In this document: positions 16,165 to 25,332 of the stretch, in pieces
Layout of the letters: the number at the start of each line of letters is the position of its first letter
How positions within the stretch are numbered: the stretch's first letter is position 1
Assembly: GCA_019636445.1 (NCBI GenBank)
Contig: JAHBXO010000034.1
Location: forward strand, 1-61,233
Source of the DNA: Gemmataceae bacterium
Lineage (GTDB): Bacteria > Planctomycetota > Planctomycetia > Gemmatales > Gemmataceae
Length of the DNA stretch: 61,233 nucleotides
Direction: 5' to 3'
Notes under the pieces: model-generated
The model's input: only the letters and a program-made list of their open reading frames with translations
Database searches by the model: none
Told to the model about the DNA's origin: nothing
Made by a program: the position numbers and the translations under genes

Positions 16165-18486
16165 TCACCCGCTGGCCGAGTTCGCGGTCGCACCATTTGT
16201 CTTCCGACCCAGCCGTTCCGTGCCGACGACGAACAGCACGACCGCCAATGCCCCGAAGGTGACGATGCTGGGCAGGTTGCTCTCATTCCATGGCTCACCC
16301 CGAACCGTTACGTTCTTCATCGACTCCGCGAAATTCATCGACTTGAGGATCGACGGCGAGAATTCCAGGAACGCCACGATGACCTGCGCAATGGCCGCGC
16401 CAGCGATGTAGCCGGAGCCGAGCAACACGCCGGGGCTGGAATCGCCCTCGTCCTTACGCCTTCGGGACTTATCGGCGGCCCAGCGGACCATGCCGCCGAG
16501 GAAGACCGGCACCGACGCCGAGAGTGGCAGATACACGCCGACGGCGAACGGCAGTGAGGGCACGCCCGCGAGTTCGAGCGTGACCGCGATCAGCACGCCG
16601 AGGATGACGAGGTTCCAGGGCAGGTTACGGTCCAGAATACCGTCGATGATGAGCGCGATGAGTTCGGTCTTGGGCGCGTCGAACTTGTTCTCGACCTTCT
16701 CGCCGTTGTCCTGTTCCTTAAGATCGCCGTTGACGGCCGGATCGCAGCGGTACGCGATCTTTCCGTCGGCCGCGACGAGGAACCGGCCCGGCGTCATGTT
16801 CGCGACCACGGCGGGGCCGCCGACGAAGAGCGCAGGGTCAGGCTTTTCTCGTTTGCCGATCACCAGCACGCGGTATTCGGTCGGATCGTCGGCGTACTGG
16901 CCGGTTCGCACACGGTCGGTAGCCGTCAGTTTCGTCACGTCCACCGTCACGTCGGGCAGCCCCTTTTTTGTGTAGACGGTCCCTGCCTGGTTCAACAGCA
17001 GCAGCACGAAGCCGATGGCGACAGCCGACGTGAGCGAACCAATGAGGATCGCGTACTGCTGGTACAGCGGCGTGCCGCCGACGAGATGGCCGGTTTTGAG
17101 AGCCTGAGAGGTGGTACCGCCATTGCTGCACGCGACGCAGACAACGCCCGCGATCGTTAGAGCCAGGAGCTTCGTACCCTTGCCGAGTTCGATCACGCCA
17201 AAGCCGTTCAGGAGGAGCAGGAAGAGGCAAGTCAGCAACAGCGTGGCGACCGTCATGCCCGAAATCGGGTTCGAGGATGAACCGATTTCGCCCGTCAACC
17301 GGCTGGAAACCGTCACGAAGAGGAACCCGAAGAGGAGGATGAGGAACGCTCCGGCGAACCCGGTGACATTGAAACCAAGACCCATGGAGGGCGCGATCGC
17401 CAGGGCCAGGATCAACCCCAGGCTACCAAACAATACGACGGACATCGGCAGGTCGCGATCGGTGCGGTTGCCGCCCGCCGAGGCGCCACCCGCACCGGAT
17501 CGCATATCGCGGAAGCCGGCGACGACGGAGCCGAAGATCACCGGCAGCGCCTTGATCATGCTGATGATGCCGCCGGCCGCGACCGCACCGGCGCCGATGT
17601 ACAGGATGTACCAGTTGCGGACCTGACCCTCACTCATGTTCTTGATGAGGCCGATATCCACACCCTTATCGTCCAGCTTCGAGATGGCGGGCGCGACCGG
17701 TTTGTCGAGGTCCGCACCGAAATACTTGATCGTCGGCACGAAGACGAGATACGCCAGCACGCCGCCGGCCACCATGATGCTGGCAATGCGCGGCCCGATG
17801 ATGTACCCGACGCCGAGAAGGGACGGGTTCATCTCCGACCCGACGGACGCTCCGTTGAACCCTTCGCCGGTCTTCGGGTCGTAAAGCGCGTGTTCGGCCT
17901 CCTCCTTCCAGAGTTTGCATGCCTTCATGAGCCACTGGTACACGAACGCCATGCCGAAACCGAGGAAGAGCATCCGCGCCGTCGAACCGCCATTCTCGCC
18001 AGCGACGAGGACTTCGGCACAGGCGGTCCCTTCGGGATACTTGAGTTCGCCATGTTTCTTCACGACGAACGCGCGGCGGAGCGGGATCATCATCAGGATG
18101 CCGAGCAGGCCGCCGAGCACGCCGACGGTCATCACGCGGATGACGTCGATATCGAAGCCGAGGACAAGCAGCGCGGGCATGACGAGACCGACGGCAAACG
18201 CGATCGACTCGCCGGCCGAGCCGGCCGTCTGGGCGATATTGTTCTCCAGGATCGTCGACGTGCGGAGCTTGAACGCCTTCGAGAGCGCCTTGAAGACGGT
18301 GATGGACAGCACGGCGACGGGGATCGACGCCGAAACGGTCATCCCAACCTTGAGCACCAGATAAACCGACGACGCACCGAAGACGATGCCGAGCAACGTG
18401 CCGACGAGGATCGGCGTGAGCGTGAATTCCTTGGGGGACTCGGAGGCCTGTACGAACGGTTTGAAATCGACGGGATCGGACGACAT
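16165..18486 (-). CDS. OPT-family oligopeptide transporter
   Basis: A 773-residue polytopic membrane protein of the oligopeptide transporter (OPT) family. The N-terminus EFTLTPILVGTLLGIVFGASSVYLVLKVGMTVSASIPVA, read here in parts, is the family hallmark, as are LKYPEGTACAEVLVAGE and the later GTTSQALKTGHLVGGTPL. At least a dozen hydrophobic segments can be counted. A soluble insert of roughly 100 residues near the last third (TDRVRTGQYADDPTEYRVL, AADGKIAYRCDPAVN) separates the final membrane helices. Substrates of the bacterial branch are peptides or metal chelates; which applies here is not known. Confidence 0.92.
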   Translation of the reverse strand: MSSDPVDFKPFVQASESPKEFTLTPILVGTLLGIVFGASSVYLVLKVGMTVSASIPVAVLSITVFKALSKAFKLRTSTILENNIAQTAGSAGESIAFAVGLVMPALLVLGFDIDVIRVMTVGVLGGLLGILMMIPLRRAFVVKKHGELKYPEGTACAEVLVAGENGGSTARMLFLGFGMAFVYQWLMKACKLWKEEAEHALYDPKTGEGFNGASVGSEMNPSLLGVGYIIGPRIASIMVAGGVLAYLVFVPTIKYFGADLDKPVAPAISKLDDKGVDIGLIKNMSEGQVRNWYILYIGAGAVAAGGIISMIKALPVIFGSVVAGFRDMRSGAGGASAGGNRTDRDLPMSVVLFGSLGLILALAIAPSMGLGFNVTGFAGAFLILLFGFLFVTVSSRLTGEIGSSSNPISGMTVATLLLTCLFLLLLNGFGVIELGKGTKLLALTIAGVVCVACSNGGTTSQALKTGHLVGGTPLYQQYAILIGSLTSAVAIGFVLLLLNQAGTVYTKKGLPDVTVDVTKLTATDRVRTGQYADDPTEYRVLVIGKREKPDPALFVGGPAVVANMTPGRFLVAADGKIAYRCDPAVNGDLKEQDNGEKVENKFDAPKTELIALIIDGILDRNLPWNLVILGVLIAVTLELAGVPSLPFAVGVYLPLSASVPVFLGGMVRWAADKSRRRKDEGDSSPGVLLGSGYIAGAAIAQVIVAFLEFSPSILKSMNFAESMKNVTVRGEPWNESNLPSIVTFGALAVVLFVVGTERLGRKTNGATANSASG

Positions 18487-18602
18487 GGCGCGTCTCGCGG
18501 GGAAAATCGATCGAGAGGATGAGCGGTTAGATTGGGTGTGTTTCGATAGAAAGCAAGCCCCGTTTAGCGGCGAGGCGGAGTCTTCGGAGCCGAGCGCGTC
18601 AC

Positions 18603-19625
18603 CTAAATAATCAACATCGCATCGCCATAGCTGTAGAAGCGATACTCGCTCCGGATCGCCTCCTCGTAGGCCCGCCGCAGCAACTCGCTTCCTGTGAGCG
18701 CCTGCACGAGCAGCAGCAGCGTCGTTCGCGGGAGATGGAAGTTCGTGAGCAGGCCATCGATCGCGCGGAACGAGTACGGCGGATGGATGAACAGCTTTGT
18801 CTCACCGGAAAACGCTTGCGGTGTTCCGCTCGCGGCCGCCGATTCGAGCGACCGGGCGCTGGTGGTACCAACGGCGATCACCCGTCCTCCGGATGCCTTG
18901 GTCGCCACAATCTCGGCGATGGCGTCCTGGGACACATGGCACCATTCCGCATGGATATCGTGTTTCGTCGGATCGCCGCTCTGGATCGGCGCGAAAGTAC
19001 CGAGGCCGACGTGGAGAGTCACTCGCGACTGCGCGATGCCCTTCGCTTCAAGCTCCTGAAGCAATTCCGGCGTAAAGTGCAGACCGGCCGTGGGTGCCGC
19101 CACCGACCCCGGCACGGCCGCGTAGACCGTCTGATATCGATCCGTGTCCGGCGAGTCGGCTCGCCCTTTGCGGATGTACGGCGGCAGCGGGATTGTGCCG
19201 TATCGGTTCAACAACTCGTTCGCCGGGCCGTCCGCGTCCGGACGCATCAGCCAGTGTTTGTCCGGTGTGCGACCCGTCAGAACAAGTGACAGTCCGTTGT
19301 CAGTCACGATCCGTTCGCCCGGCTTCGGGTAGCCCCGCGTCTTCGCCATCAGCTCCCACTCGCCCGATTCGAGTGTTCGAAGATAGAGGCCTTCCCATTT
19401 CCCGCCGGTCGATTCGCGCCGGCCGATGAGCCGCGCCGGCAGGACCTTCGTATCGTTGAAGACGATCCGGTCGCCAGCGTTGAGAATCGCGGGGAGATCG
19501 CGAATGTGCCGGTGTTCCAGTTCCTGCGCGTCGCGGCGCACGACGAGCAGGCGCGCCGCATCGCGCCGGTCGGCGGGCCGCTGCGCGATCAATCGTTCGG
19601 GCAGTTCGTAGTCGAAGAAGAGCAT
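18603..19625 (-). CDS. queA: tRNA preQ1(34) S-adenosylmethionine ribosyltransferase-isomerase
   Basis: QueA moves the ribosyl part of SAM to preQ1 in tRNA, forming epoxyqueuosine. The 340-residue product matches along its length: FDYELPERLIAQRPADRRDAARLLV at the start (in parts), RIVFNDTKVLPARL, GTIPLPPYIRKG, YQTVYAAVPGSVAAPTAGLHFT in parts, VTLHVGLGTFAPIQ and LLTNFHLPRTTLLLLV. Length is normal. Its start lies just past a hairpin that probably terminates the upstream minus-strand gene, so it likely has its own promoter. No other queuosine gene is in the window. Confidence 0.96.
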   Translation of the reverse strand: MLFFDYELPERLIAQRPADRRDAARLLVVRRDAQELEHRHIRDLPAILNAGDRIVFNDTKVLPARLIGRRESTGGKWEGLYLRTLESGEWELMAKTRGYPKPGERIVTDNGLSLVLTGRTPDKHWLMRPDADGPANELLNRYGTIPLPPYIRKGRADSPDTDRYQTVYAAVPGSVAAPTAGLHFTPELLQELEAKGIAQSRVTLHVGLGTFAPIQSGDPTKHDIHAEWCHVSQDAIAEIVATKASGGRVIAVGTTSARSLESAAASGTPQAFSGETKLFIHPPYSFRAIDGLLTNFHLPRTTLLLLVQALTGSELLRRAYEEAIRSEYRFYSYGDAMLII

Positions 19626-19638
19626 GGGAAACGAAGAA

Positions 19639-19662
19639 GCCCGCGGACGAACGTCCGCGGGC
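19639..19662 (-). terminator. GC-rich terminator
   Basis: GCCCGCGGACG pairs with its complement across a short loop, followed on the minus strand by TTCTTCG TTT. It lies 19 bases past the stop of the gene at 19681-20229 and before queA. A hairpin identical apart from one loop base occurs at 36042-36065. Confidence 0.75.
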
Positions 19663-19680
19663 AGTGAACGGGCGACAAAC

Positions 19681-20229
19681 TTATTTGAAGTTCTTGAGGA
19701 ACTCGTCGAAGCCCTTCTTGTGCTTCTCGACCGTCTTCTCTCCGCCGAGGAGGGTCAGGTAGTACTGGCCGTCCTTCGTCTCGAACAGCACGTAGAGCTG
19801 GCGGTAGCCCTTCACCGGGGTGCCGGTCGCGGCCATCGGGAACGCCTTCTTGATGAAGGTGCCCTTCACGTCCTGATAGATTGCGTCGATGGAGCCGACC
19901 TTGAACTTCTTGTCGACGGTCTCCTCGACCTTTTCCTTGCCGTCGGCCGGCTGGAACTTCGCCGTCTGGCGCTTGAGGTTCGCATCGACCGAGCCGGCAC
20001 CGCCACCCCGGAAGAAGAAGACGGCCAGTTCGGCGTCGTCCTTGTCCCCGTCCGCCTTGGGCAGTTTGAACTGCGTCAGGCGCATCGTGTTGGACGGTGC
20101 CTCTTCCTTCCAGTCGCCCGGCGTCGTGGACTTCATACCGGCCAGCTCGACGGACGTGCCCTTCTTGTCCTCGGCGCCGGCGAACCCGGCCACGGCGAGG
20201 GCGAATAAAAACGCGGCGAACGATCGCAT
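19681..20229 (-). CDS. Secreted hypothetical protein
   Basis: A 182-residue protein with a signal peptide (MRSFAAFLFALAVAGFAGA, cut near 19). The mature part has strand-rich stretches: MKSTTPGDWKEEAPSNTMRL, DAELAVFFFRGGGAGSVDAN and GYRQLYVLFETKDGQYYLTL. The pattern (a membrane-perturbing or stress-like beta domain ending in a FDEFLKNFK helix) is common in planctomycete secreted proteins of unknown function. GGAG precedes the ATG. A terminator follows its stop. Confidence 0.75.
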   Translation of the reverse strand: MRSFAAFLFALAVAGFAGAEDKKGTSVELAGMKSTTPGDWKEEAPSNTMRLTQFKLPKADGDKDDAELAVFFFRGGGAGSVDANLKRQTAKFQPADGKEKVEETVDKKFKVGSIDAIYQDVKGTFIKKAFPMAATGTPVKGYRQLYVLFETKDGQYYLTLLGGEKTVEKHKKGFDEFLKNFK

Positions 20230-20288
20230 CGGTGAATCTCCGAAAGTGCAAGGGAATCGACCGGGAAATTATAGTTTCCCGCACTGCG

Positions 20289-21710
20289 TCACACCCAGAA
20301 TTCCAGCACGGTCCGCACGGCGGCGTCCCAGGCGTCCAGCGTATCGTCGGCGTCGAGTTCCACGGGCCGGCCGAACCCGTCGGTCAACCCCGGCCGGGCG
20401 TCGGCCACTCGTAACGCGATCCGTACCGCGCCCGGCGGCTCCGGCATCGACGGCGTCACTGCCCACTCCAGCACCTGCACCTGCGCCCGGCGTGCCGACC
20501 GCTCCGCGTCGACGGCCACGGCCTCGATGGACGCCGCGTGCGAGACCGCCGCCGTCCCGTTCGCGATGGCTTCCTGCAAGAGGATCGAGAACAGCTCCGC
20601 TTCCGACGCGAGCGGTTCCGTGGCACCGGACCGAACGAACACCAATTCGAACCGCAGAGCATCGGCGCCGAGCCACGCGGACAATCGGCGCACGATCGCC
20701 AGCGTCGCGGCGCAGACCAGCACGATACGCTGGCACGGCAACTCCTCGTCCTTGCGCCGGGCGTCGGTCAGGTCCGGCGCGAAGGCGAACAGGAACGTCC
20801 GTCGCCGGCGCAGGAACTGGTTCTCGTCGCGCGAATAATAGAAAAGTTCATCCCGCACGAACTTCACATCGAACAAATCCGGCGATTCTTCCGGCTCCAT
20901 GTAAGCGAGCTGCGATTGCAGCAGGCTCTCGATACTACCGCGATTGGAAATGGACGTGTAACCACCGACCGGGTACTGGTCCTCGTCCAGCACGCGGGTC
21001 GGGACTTCGCGTCGACCGACGGGCGGTCGCGGCGGCCGCAGCGGGAGATGGGCCTCGAGGCGCGCCGTCTGGGCGAGAATCTGCCGGTGGGCGATGAAGC
21101 GGCTGAGGTCCGCGAGGGCGGTGCGCTGTTCGAGCGCGATGGCGTCCTCCGGGCCGAGCACGTCGGGGAGGCGTCGCACGGCCGAGACGAGTTCCTCGAT
21201 CTGCGATTTCAGCAACGGGTGCGGCCTGTCCTGCGCCAGGCTCGCGGCGCCTTCGGCGAGCAAGTCGTTCGGGTTCATTTGCCGGAGACTGCGGATGACG
21301 GCGTTGGAGAACTCGACGCCGCCGAGGCCGGCGCGCTCGCGAAACTGCCGCAGGAGGAACGCCAGGCCGCGCGGGCGGTCCGCCGGGGCATAGCGGGCGA
21401 GGGCGTGGCCGGCGCGCTCGAACGCCGGATCGGCGTAGAATTTGCCAAGGACATGGTGGAGGTAATTGTCCGCGAGGGCGGCGGGCCAACCGGGTGATGG
21501 CGGGCGATCCTGGCGGCCGGCGTCGAGACCAAGCGCAATCTGGCCGATGTCGGCGACGAACCCGATCGGCGGCAACGGGTCGCCGTTGCCGAGGATCGCG
21601 TTCGCCCAGTCGAGCACCGGTCCGACCGTGTCCGCCCGCGGCGCGATCCGGCCGACCCAGAACCCCTGGAGAACGTATCGCCGGGCTTCGTCGAGATCGC
21701 GCAGTTCCAT
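20289..21710 (-). CDS. Uncharacterised 473-residue protein
   Basis: Not assigned. There is no signal peptide or membrane helix. An Arg/Ala-rich helical first half (about 1-230) is followed by a distinct segment, VLDEDQYPVGGYTSISNRGS (about 233-252), then ESLLQSQLAYM, FVRDELFYYSRDENQFLRRR, TFLFAFAPDL and a VWA-like fold candidate (RIVLVCAATLAIVRRLSAWL). The YPVGGY segment reminds me of proteins that accompany MoxR/VWA conflict-type modules, but that is a memory-level resemblance and no such partner adjoins it. The start at 21710 is chosen over 21752 to limit overlap with the upstream mutase gene. Confidence 0.65.
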   Translation of the reverse strand: MELRDLDEARRYVLQGFWVGRIAPRADTVGPVLDWANAILGNGDPLPPIGFVADIGQIALGLDAGRQDRPPSPGWPAALADNYLHHVLGKFYADPAFERAGHALARYAPADRPRGLAFLLRQFRERAGLGGVEFSNAVIRSLRQMNPNDLLAEGAASLAQDRPHPLLKSQIEELVSAVRRLPDVLGPEDAIALEQRTALADLSRFIAHRQILAQTARLEAHLPLRPPRPPVGRREVPTRVLDEDQYPVGGYTSISNRGSIESLLQSQLAYMEPEESPDLFDVKFVRDELFYYSRDENQFLRRRRTFLFAFAPDLTDARRKDEELPCQRIVLVCAATLAIVRRLSAWLGADALRFELVFVRSGATEPLASEAELFSILLQEAIANGTAAVSHAASIEAVAVDAERSARRAQVQVLEWAVTPSMPEPPGAVRIALRVADARPGLTDGFGRPVELDADDTLDAWDAAVRTVLEFWV

Positions 21711-21721
21711 GGATGGTGGAC

Positions 21722-22933
21722 TCACCCCAGGAACCAGCTCATCAGCTTCCAACCCGGGTCGAAGGTGAGCTTGCCACTGGCGGCGGAAACTTCGTCGTAG
21801 GTCGTCTGCCCACTCGCGGTAATCCCGGCACCTGCGGCGGCGAACGCGACGGCGCCGTAGGCGTGGGCACGCGTGCGCAGCGTCGTGCGGTGGTCGGGCT
21901 CGACGAGGATGCGCCAGTCGCCGTGCTTCGGCAACGCTTCCAGCAGCGGGCCGACGATCTGTTCGTCGATCCGCTCGAGCGCCTTCACCTTCTCATCCGC
22001 CTTGCCTTCGTGGGACGCTTCGTCCGGCGCTTCGACGTGGACGCAAACCAAGTCGAAGTCCTTGAGGGCATCGACGCCGTAGCGGCCCTTCGCGGCGTAG
22101 TCGGTGTCGAGGTAGCCGGTCGCGCCCGGTACGTCGATCCGCTTCCAGCCAAGGAGCTGCCCGACGCCGCGGACGAGGTCGACGGCGGAGATGATCGCCC
22201 CGCGCTTGCCGTAGGTCGCCGCGAACGGCTTCACCTGGGGTGCCTTCCCCTGCCCCCAAAGCCACGCCTGCGTCGCCGGCTTCTTCCCCTCGGCGATCCG
22301 CCGCGCGTTCACCGGATGCGCGGCCAGGATCGGCTTGCTCAACTCCATGAGTTCAATGAGCAGTTCCGCACCCGGCCCCTTCGGCAGTTGGTCCGCGACG
22401 GGCTGGTCCGGCACATCGTGCGGCGGCTGGGTTTTCAGGCCGACGAACGGAGCGGTTGGCGTCTTCCCTCGCCAGATGAGGATGTTCCGGTACTGCACGC
22501 CGGGGTGGAACTCGATGACGCCGCCGGCCAACTCGCGCCCGCCGAGTTCCTTCTGAAGCGCCTGAATGAGCGGAGCGCCGTCCTCGCTGCTGATATGCCC
22601 GGCGGTGAAGTCCCGCATCCGGCCGTCAGGGACGTACACGAGGTTGCAGCGGATCGCCCAGTCGTTCGGGCCGAGGGCGATGCCCATCGCGGCGGTTTCG
22701 AGCGGGGCGCGGCCGGTGTAGACCTCGAGCGGGTCGTAGCCGAACAGCGAGAGCGTGGCGACGTCCGATGCCGGCGTGAGCGACGGCGGCACGTTGTTCG
22801 ACAGGCCGACGAGGCCCATCCGCGCGACGCGGTCCATGTTCGGGATCTTGGCCGCCTGGAGCGGCGTGAGGCCGCCGAGCGCGTCCACCGGTTCGTCGGC
22901 ACAGCCATCGGGAATGACGATCGCGTATTTCAT
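21722..22933 (-). CDS. apgM: 2,3-bisphosphoglycerate-independent phosphoglycerate mutase (ApgM type)
   Basis: Cofactor-independent mutase of the archaeal-type (ApgM) branch of the alkaline phosphatase superfamily, interconverting 3- and 2-phosphoglycerate. The 403 residues show MKYAIVIPDGCADEP at the start with metal-binding Asp9, TPLQAAKIPNMDRVARMG, the nucleophile region TPASDVATLSLFGYDP with Ser56 as the likely phosphorylated residue, and CVHVEAPDEASHEG with further metal ligands. It lies 7 bases downstream of surE and overlaps or abuts the gene at 20289-21710, suggesting one transcript. Confidence 0.92.
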   Translation of the reverse strand: MKYAIVIPDGCADEPVDALGGLTPLQAAKIPNMDRVARMGLVGLSNNVPPSLTPASDVATLSLFGYDPLEVYTGRAPLETAAMGIALGPNDWAIRCNLVYVPDGRMRDFTAGHISSEDGAPLIQALQKELGGRELAGGVIEFHPGVQYRNILIWRGKTPTAPFVGLKTQPPHDVPDQPVADQLPKGPGAELLIELMELSKPILAAHPVNARRIAEGKKPATQAWLWGQGKAPQVKPFAATYGKRGAIISAVDLVRGVGQLLGWKRIDVPGATGYLDTDYAAKGRYGVDALKDFDLVCVHVEAPDEASHEGKADEKVKALERIDEQIVGPLLEALPKHGDWRILVEPDHRTTLRTRAHAYGAVAFAAAGAGITASGQTTYDEVSAASGKLTFDPGWKLMSWFLG

Positions 22934-22940
22934 GATGGGA

Positions 22941-23714
22941 TTATAAGTCCGCGTTGCTCCACTCCCAGCCCTGCATCGCCGCGAGTTTCTCGTGGTCGGT
23001 CAGGTCGAACTTCAGCGGTGTCACGGTGATGTACTGCTCGGCGAGCGCCGGCACATCGGTGTCGGGGTGCGGGTAGGGACATTCGAAATCGGGGCCGGTC
23101 CAGAAGTACGTGCGGCCGCGCGGATTCACCCGTCGATCGAATTTCTCGGTGTAGCGCGTCACGTTTTGCGGCAGCACCTTCACGCCCTTGATCGGGCCGT
23201 TCTCCAGCACGGGAATGTTCACGTTGAACAGGCTCCCCTTCGCCGGTTTGTTCGCGAGGATCTGTTCGACGACGTGGCGGGCTTGCCGGGCGGCGGTGGG
23301 GAAATCGTAGATCTTCTTCTCGTACTCCAGCGAGCAGGCGATGGCGGTGTGGCCGTAGAAGGCGCCCTCGATGGCGGCGGCGACCGTGCCCGAGTAGAGG
23401 ACGTTGATGCCGGCGTTCGACCCGGCGTTCAACCCGCTGACGATCAGGTCCGGCGGCTCGCGGAGCAGTTCCAGCAAGCCGAGCTTCACGCAGTCGGCCG
23501 GGCGGCCCTCGACGGCCCAGCCGATCGGTTTACCGTCGTCGTCCAGCACTTCATTGACGAGCAGCGGCGTGAGCAGCGTGACGGAATGCCCCGCCGCGCT
23601 TTGCTCCGTGGCCGGCGCGACGACCGTGACGGTGCCGATCTGCTGAAGTTCCTTGCGCAGGGCGCGGAGGCCAGGGGCGTAGAAGCCGTCGTCGTTGGTG
23701 AGCAGAATTCGCAT
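22941..23714 (-). CDS. surE: 5'/3'-nucleotidase SurE
   Basis: Metal-dependent nucleotidase/polyphosphatase SurE, 257 residues. Family hallmarks are MRILLTNDDG with metal-binding Asp8-Asp9, VVAPATEQSAAGHSVTL, EGRPADCVKLGL, and DLIVSGLNAGSNAGINVLYS followed by GTVAAAIEGAFYG. Length fits the family. It is immediately upstream of the phosphoglycerate mutase gene on the same strand (7-base gap), so the two are probably co-expressed. Confidence 0.96.
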   Translation of the reverse strand: MRILLTNDDGFYAPGLRALRKELQQIGTVTVVAPATEQSAAGHSVTLLTPLLVNEVLDDDGKPIGWAVEGRPADCVKLGLLELLREPPDLIVSGLNAGSNAGINVLYSGTVAAAIEGAFYGHTAIACSLEYEKKIYDFPTAARQARHVVEQILANKPAKGSLFNVNIPVLENGPIKGVKVLPQNVTRYTEKFDRRVNPRGRTYFWTGPDFECPYPHPDTDVPALAEQYITVTPLKFDLTDHEKLAAMQGWEWSNADL

Positions 23715-23803
23715 GAAGTTGATTTACGTTCGCCCGATGTAACGACACGGTGCCCGCCGGCGGAATCGCGGATACACTTGGGCCAACGTATCGGAGAGGA
23801 ATC

Positions 23804-25237
23804 ATGGCTCGCTGGCTCTCGCTTATCATCGTCACGCTCGCATCGCCCGCGTTCGCCGCCGACCGGCCGAACATCGTCTTCATCCTCGCGGACGATCTCG
23901 GCATCAACGACCTCGGCTGCTACGGCCGCAAGGATCAGAAGACGCCGCACCTCGACAAGCTCGCCGCCGAAGGCATGCGCTTCACGAACGCCTACGCCGC
24001 CTGCCCCGTCTGCTCGCCGACGCGGGCCGCGATCCTGACGGGCCTGCACCCGGCCCGATTGCGGATCACCACGTTCCTCCCCGGCCGCGGCGATGCCCCC
24101 TCGCAGAAACTGCTCCATCCGAAGATCAAACAGCAACTCCCGCTCGAAGTGAAGACGCTCGCCGAGTACCTCAAGGACGCCGGCTACGCGACGGCGTGCA
24201 TCGGCAAGTGGCACCTCGGCGGCGCGAACTTCGGCCCGAAGGCACAGGGCTTCGACTTTGTCCACGCCGGCAAGCCGAACACGATGCCGAGCGAGACGGA
24301 AGGCGGCAAGGGCGAGTTCGACCTGGCGGCGAAGGCGAACGAGTTCATCGTCGCGAACAAGGACAGGCCGTTCTTTCTGTACCTTCCACACAACACACCG
24401 CACATCCCGCTCGCGGCGAAGAAGGAGCTCGTCGAAAAGTACAAGGACGCGTTCAATCCGGTCTACGCGGCGATTATCGAAGAGATGGACACGAGCGTGG
24501 GCCGCGTGTTGGCGAAGTTGGACGAGTTGAAGCTGACCGAGAAGACGATCGTGGTGTTCACCTCCGACAACGGCGGGCTGCACGTGCCGGAACTGAAGGA
24601 CGACCCGCCGACGCACAACTCGCCGTGGCGGGCCGGGAAAGGCTTCGTGTACGAAGGCGGCATCCGCGTGCCGATGGTTGTGCGCTGGCCCGGAGTGGTG
24701 AAGCCGGGAACGACTTCGGACGTGCCGGCGATCAGCACCGACTGGACGCCAACATTCCTGAACGCTGCCAAGCTCAAGCCCGACACGGACCTCGACGGCG
24801 TCAGCCTGCTTCCCGCGCTCGAAGGGCAGAAAATTCCAGAACGTAACCTCTTCTGGCACATCCCGCACTACACGAATCAGGGGAGCCGCCCCGGCGGCGC
24901 GATGCGCAGCGGCAATACGAGCTGGAAGCTCGTCGTGAACTACGAGGACGGCTCGAACGAACTCTACAACCTCGCCGCCGATCCCGGCGAGACGCGGGAC
25001 ATTGCCAACTCTCGCCCGGCGATCGCGCAGGGCTTGCGCCAACAGTTCGACACCTGGCTCAAGAGCGTGGACGCCCAAACGAACGAGCCGAACCCGGCCT
25101 TCGACAAGGAACTCCACCGCAAACTGTACCGCGACACCGACGTATCCGTGCTGAAGCCGAAGGCGACCGCCGTGCAGACCGCCGAACCGCTGCGGGACTG
25201 GCGGAAGGCGATCGACGAGGTCGTGCGAAAGAAGTGA
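23804..25237 (+). CDS. Secreted sulfatase (Cys-type)
   Basis: Type I sulfatase, 477 residues, with a signal peptide (MARWLSLIIVTLASPAFA). The metal-binding ADDLG is at about 29-33, and the formylglycine signature CSPTRAAILTG has its modifiable Cys at residue 70, so a formylglycine-generating enzyme is needed. GKWHLGG, a TSDNGG metal site and GGIRVPMVVRWPG also fit. The GGAGAGGA ribosome binding site decides the start. Planctomycetes carry many sulfatases for sulfated polysaccharides; the substrate here is not predictable. It is divergent from surE and convergent with the giant gene. Confidence 0.95.
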   Translation: MARWLSLIIVTLASPAFAADRPNIVFILADDLGINDLGCYGRKDQKTPHLDKLAAEGMRFTNAYAACPVCSPTRAAILTGLHPARLRITTFLPGRGDAPSQKLLHPKIKQQLPLEVKTLAEYLKDAGYATACIGKWHLGGANFGPKAQGFDFVHAGKPNTMPSETEGGKGEFDLAAKANEFIVANKDRPFFLYLPHNTPHIPLAAKKELVEKYKDAFNPVYAAIIEEMDTSVGRVLAKLDELKLTEKTIVVFTSDNGGLHVPELKDDPPTHNSPWRAGKGFVYEGGIRVPMVVRWPGVVKPGTTSDVPAISTDWTPTFLNAAKLKPDTDLDGVSLLPALEGQKIPERNLFWHIPHYTNQGSRPGGAMRSGNTSWKLVVNYEDGSNELYNLAADPGETRDIANSRPAIAQGLRQQFDTWLKSVDAQTNEPNPAFDKELHRKLYRDTDVSVLKPKATAVQTAEPLRDWRKAIDEVVRKK

Positions 25238-25242
25238 TTCAG

Positions 25243-25322
25243 GGGGACCACGAATAAGACGAATAAAACGAATCAAGAAAATCTTGTTTTCATTCGTCGT
25301 ATTCGTCTTATTCGTGGTCCCC
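25243..25322. repeat. Tandem-unit inverted repeat between convergent genes
   Basis: Arms of about 32 bp (from GGGGACCACGAATAAGACG at 25243, and its complement ending at 25322) differ at two positions. The arms contain repeats of ACGAATAAG-like 9-base units, and the apex has an inner CAAGA/TCTTG hairpin. It lies between the sulfatase and the giant gene, so it could also act as a two-way terminator, but its build matches the other tandem-unit elements. Confidence 0.85.
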
Positions 25323-25332
25323 AAATCTTGGC

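Noticed and set aside
14907..16298. Minus-strand open frame opposite the DUF1501 gene
   Set aside because: It crosses into the OPT gene and has no family similarity; the plus-strand DUF1501 protein is unambiguous.
25243..25322. Simple bidirectional terminator
   Set aside because: It may end transcription, but the periodic arms and lack of a T-run match the repeat class found also upstream of genes, so it was not called only a terminator.
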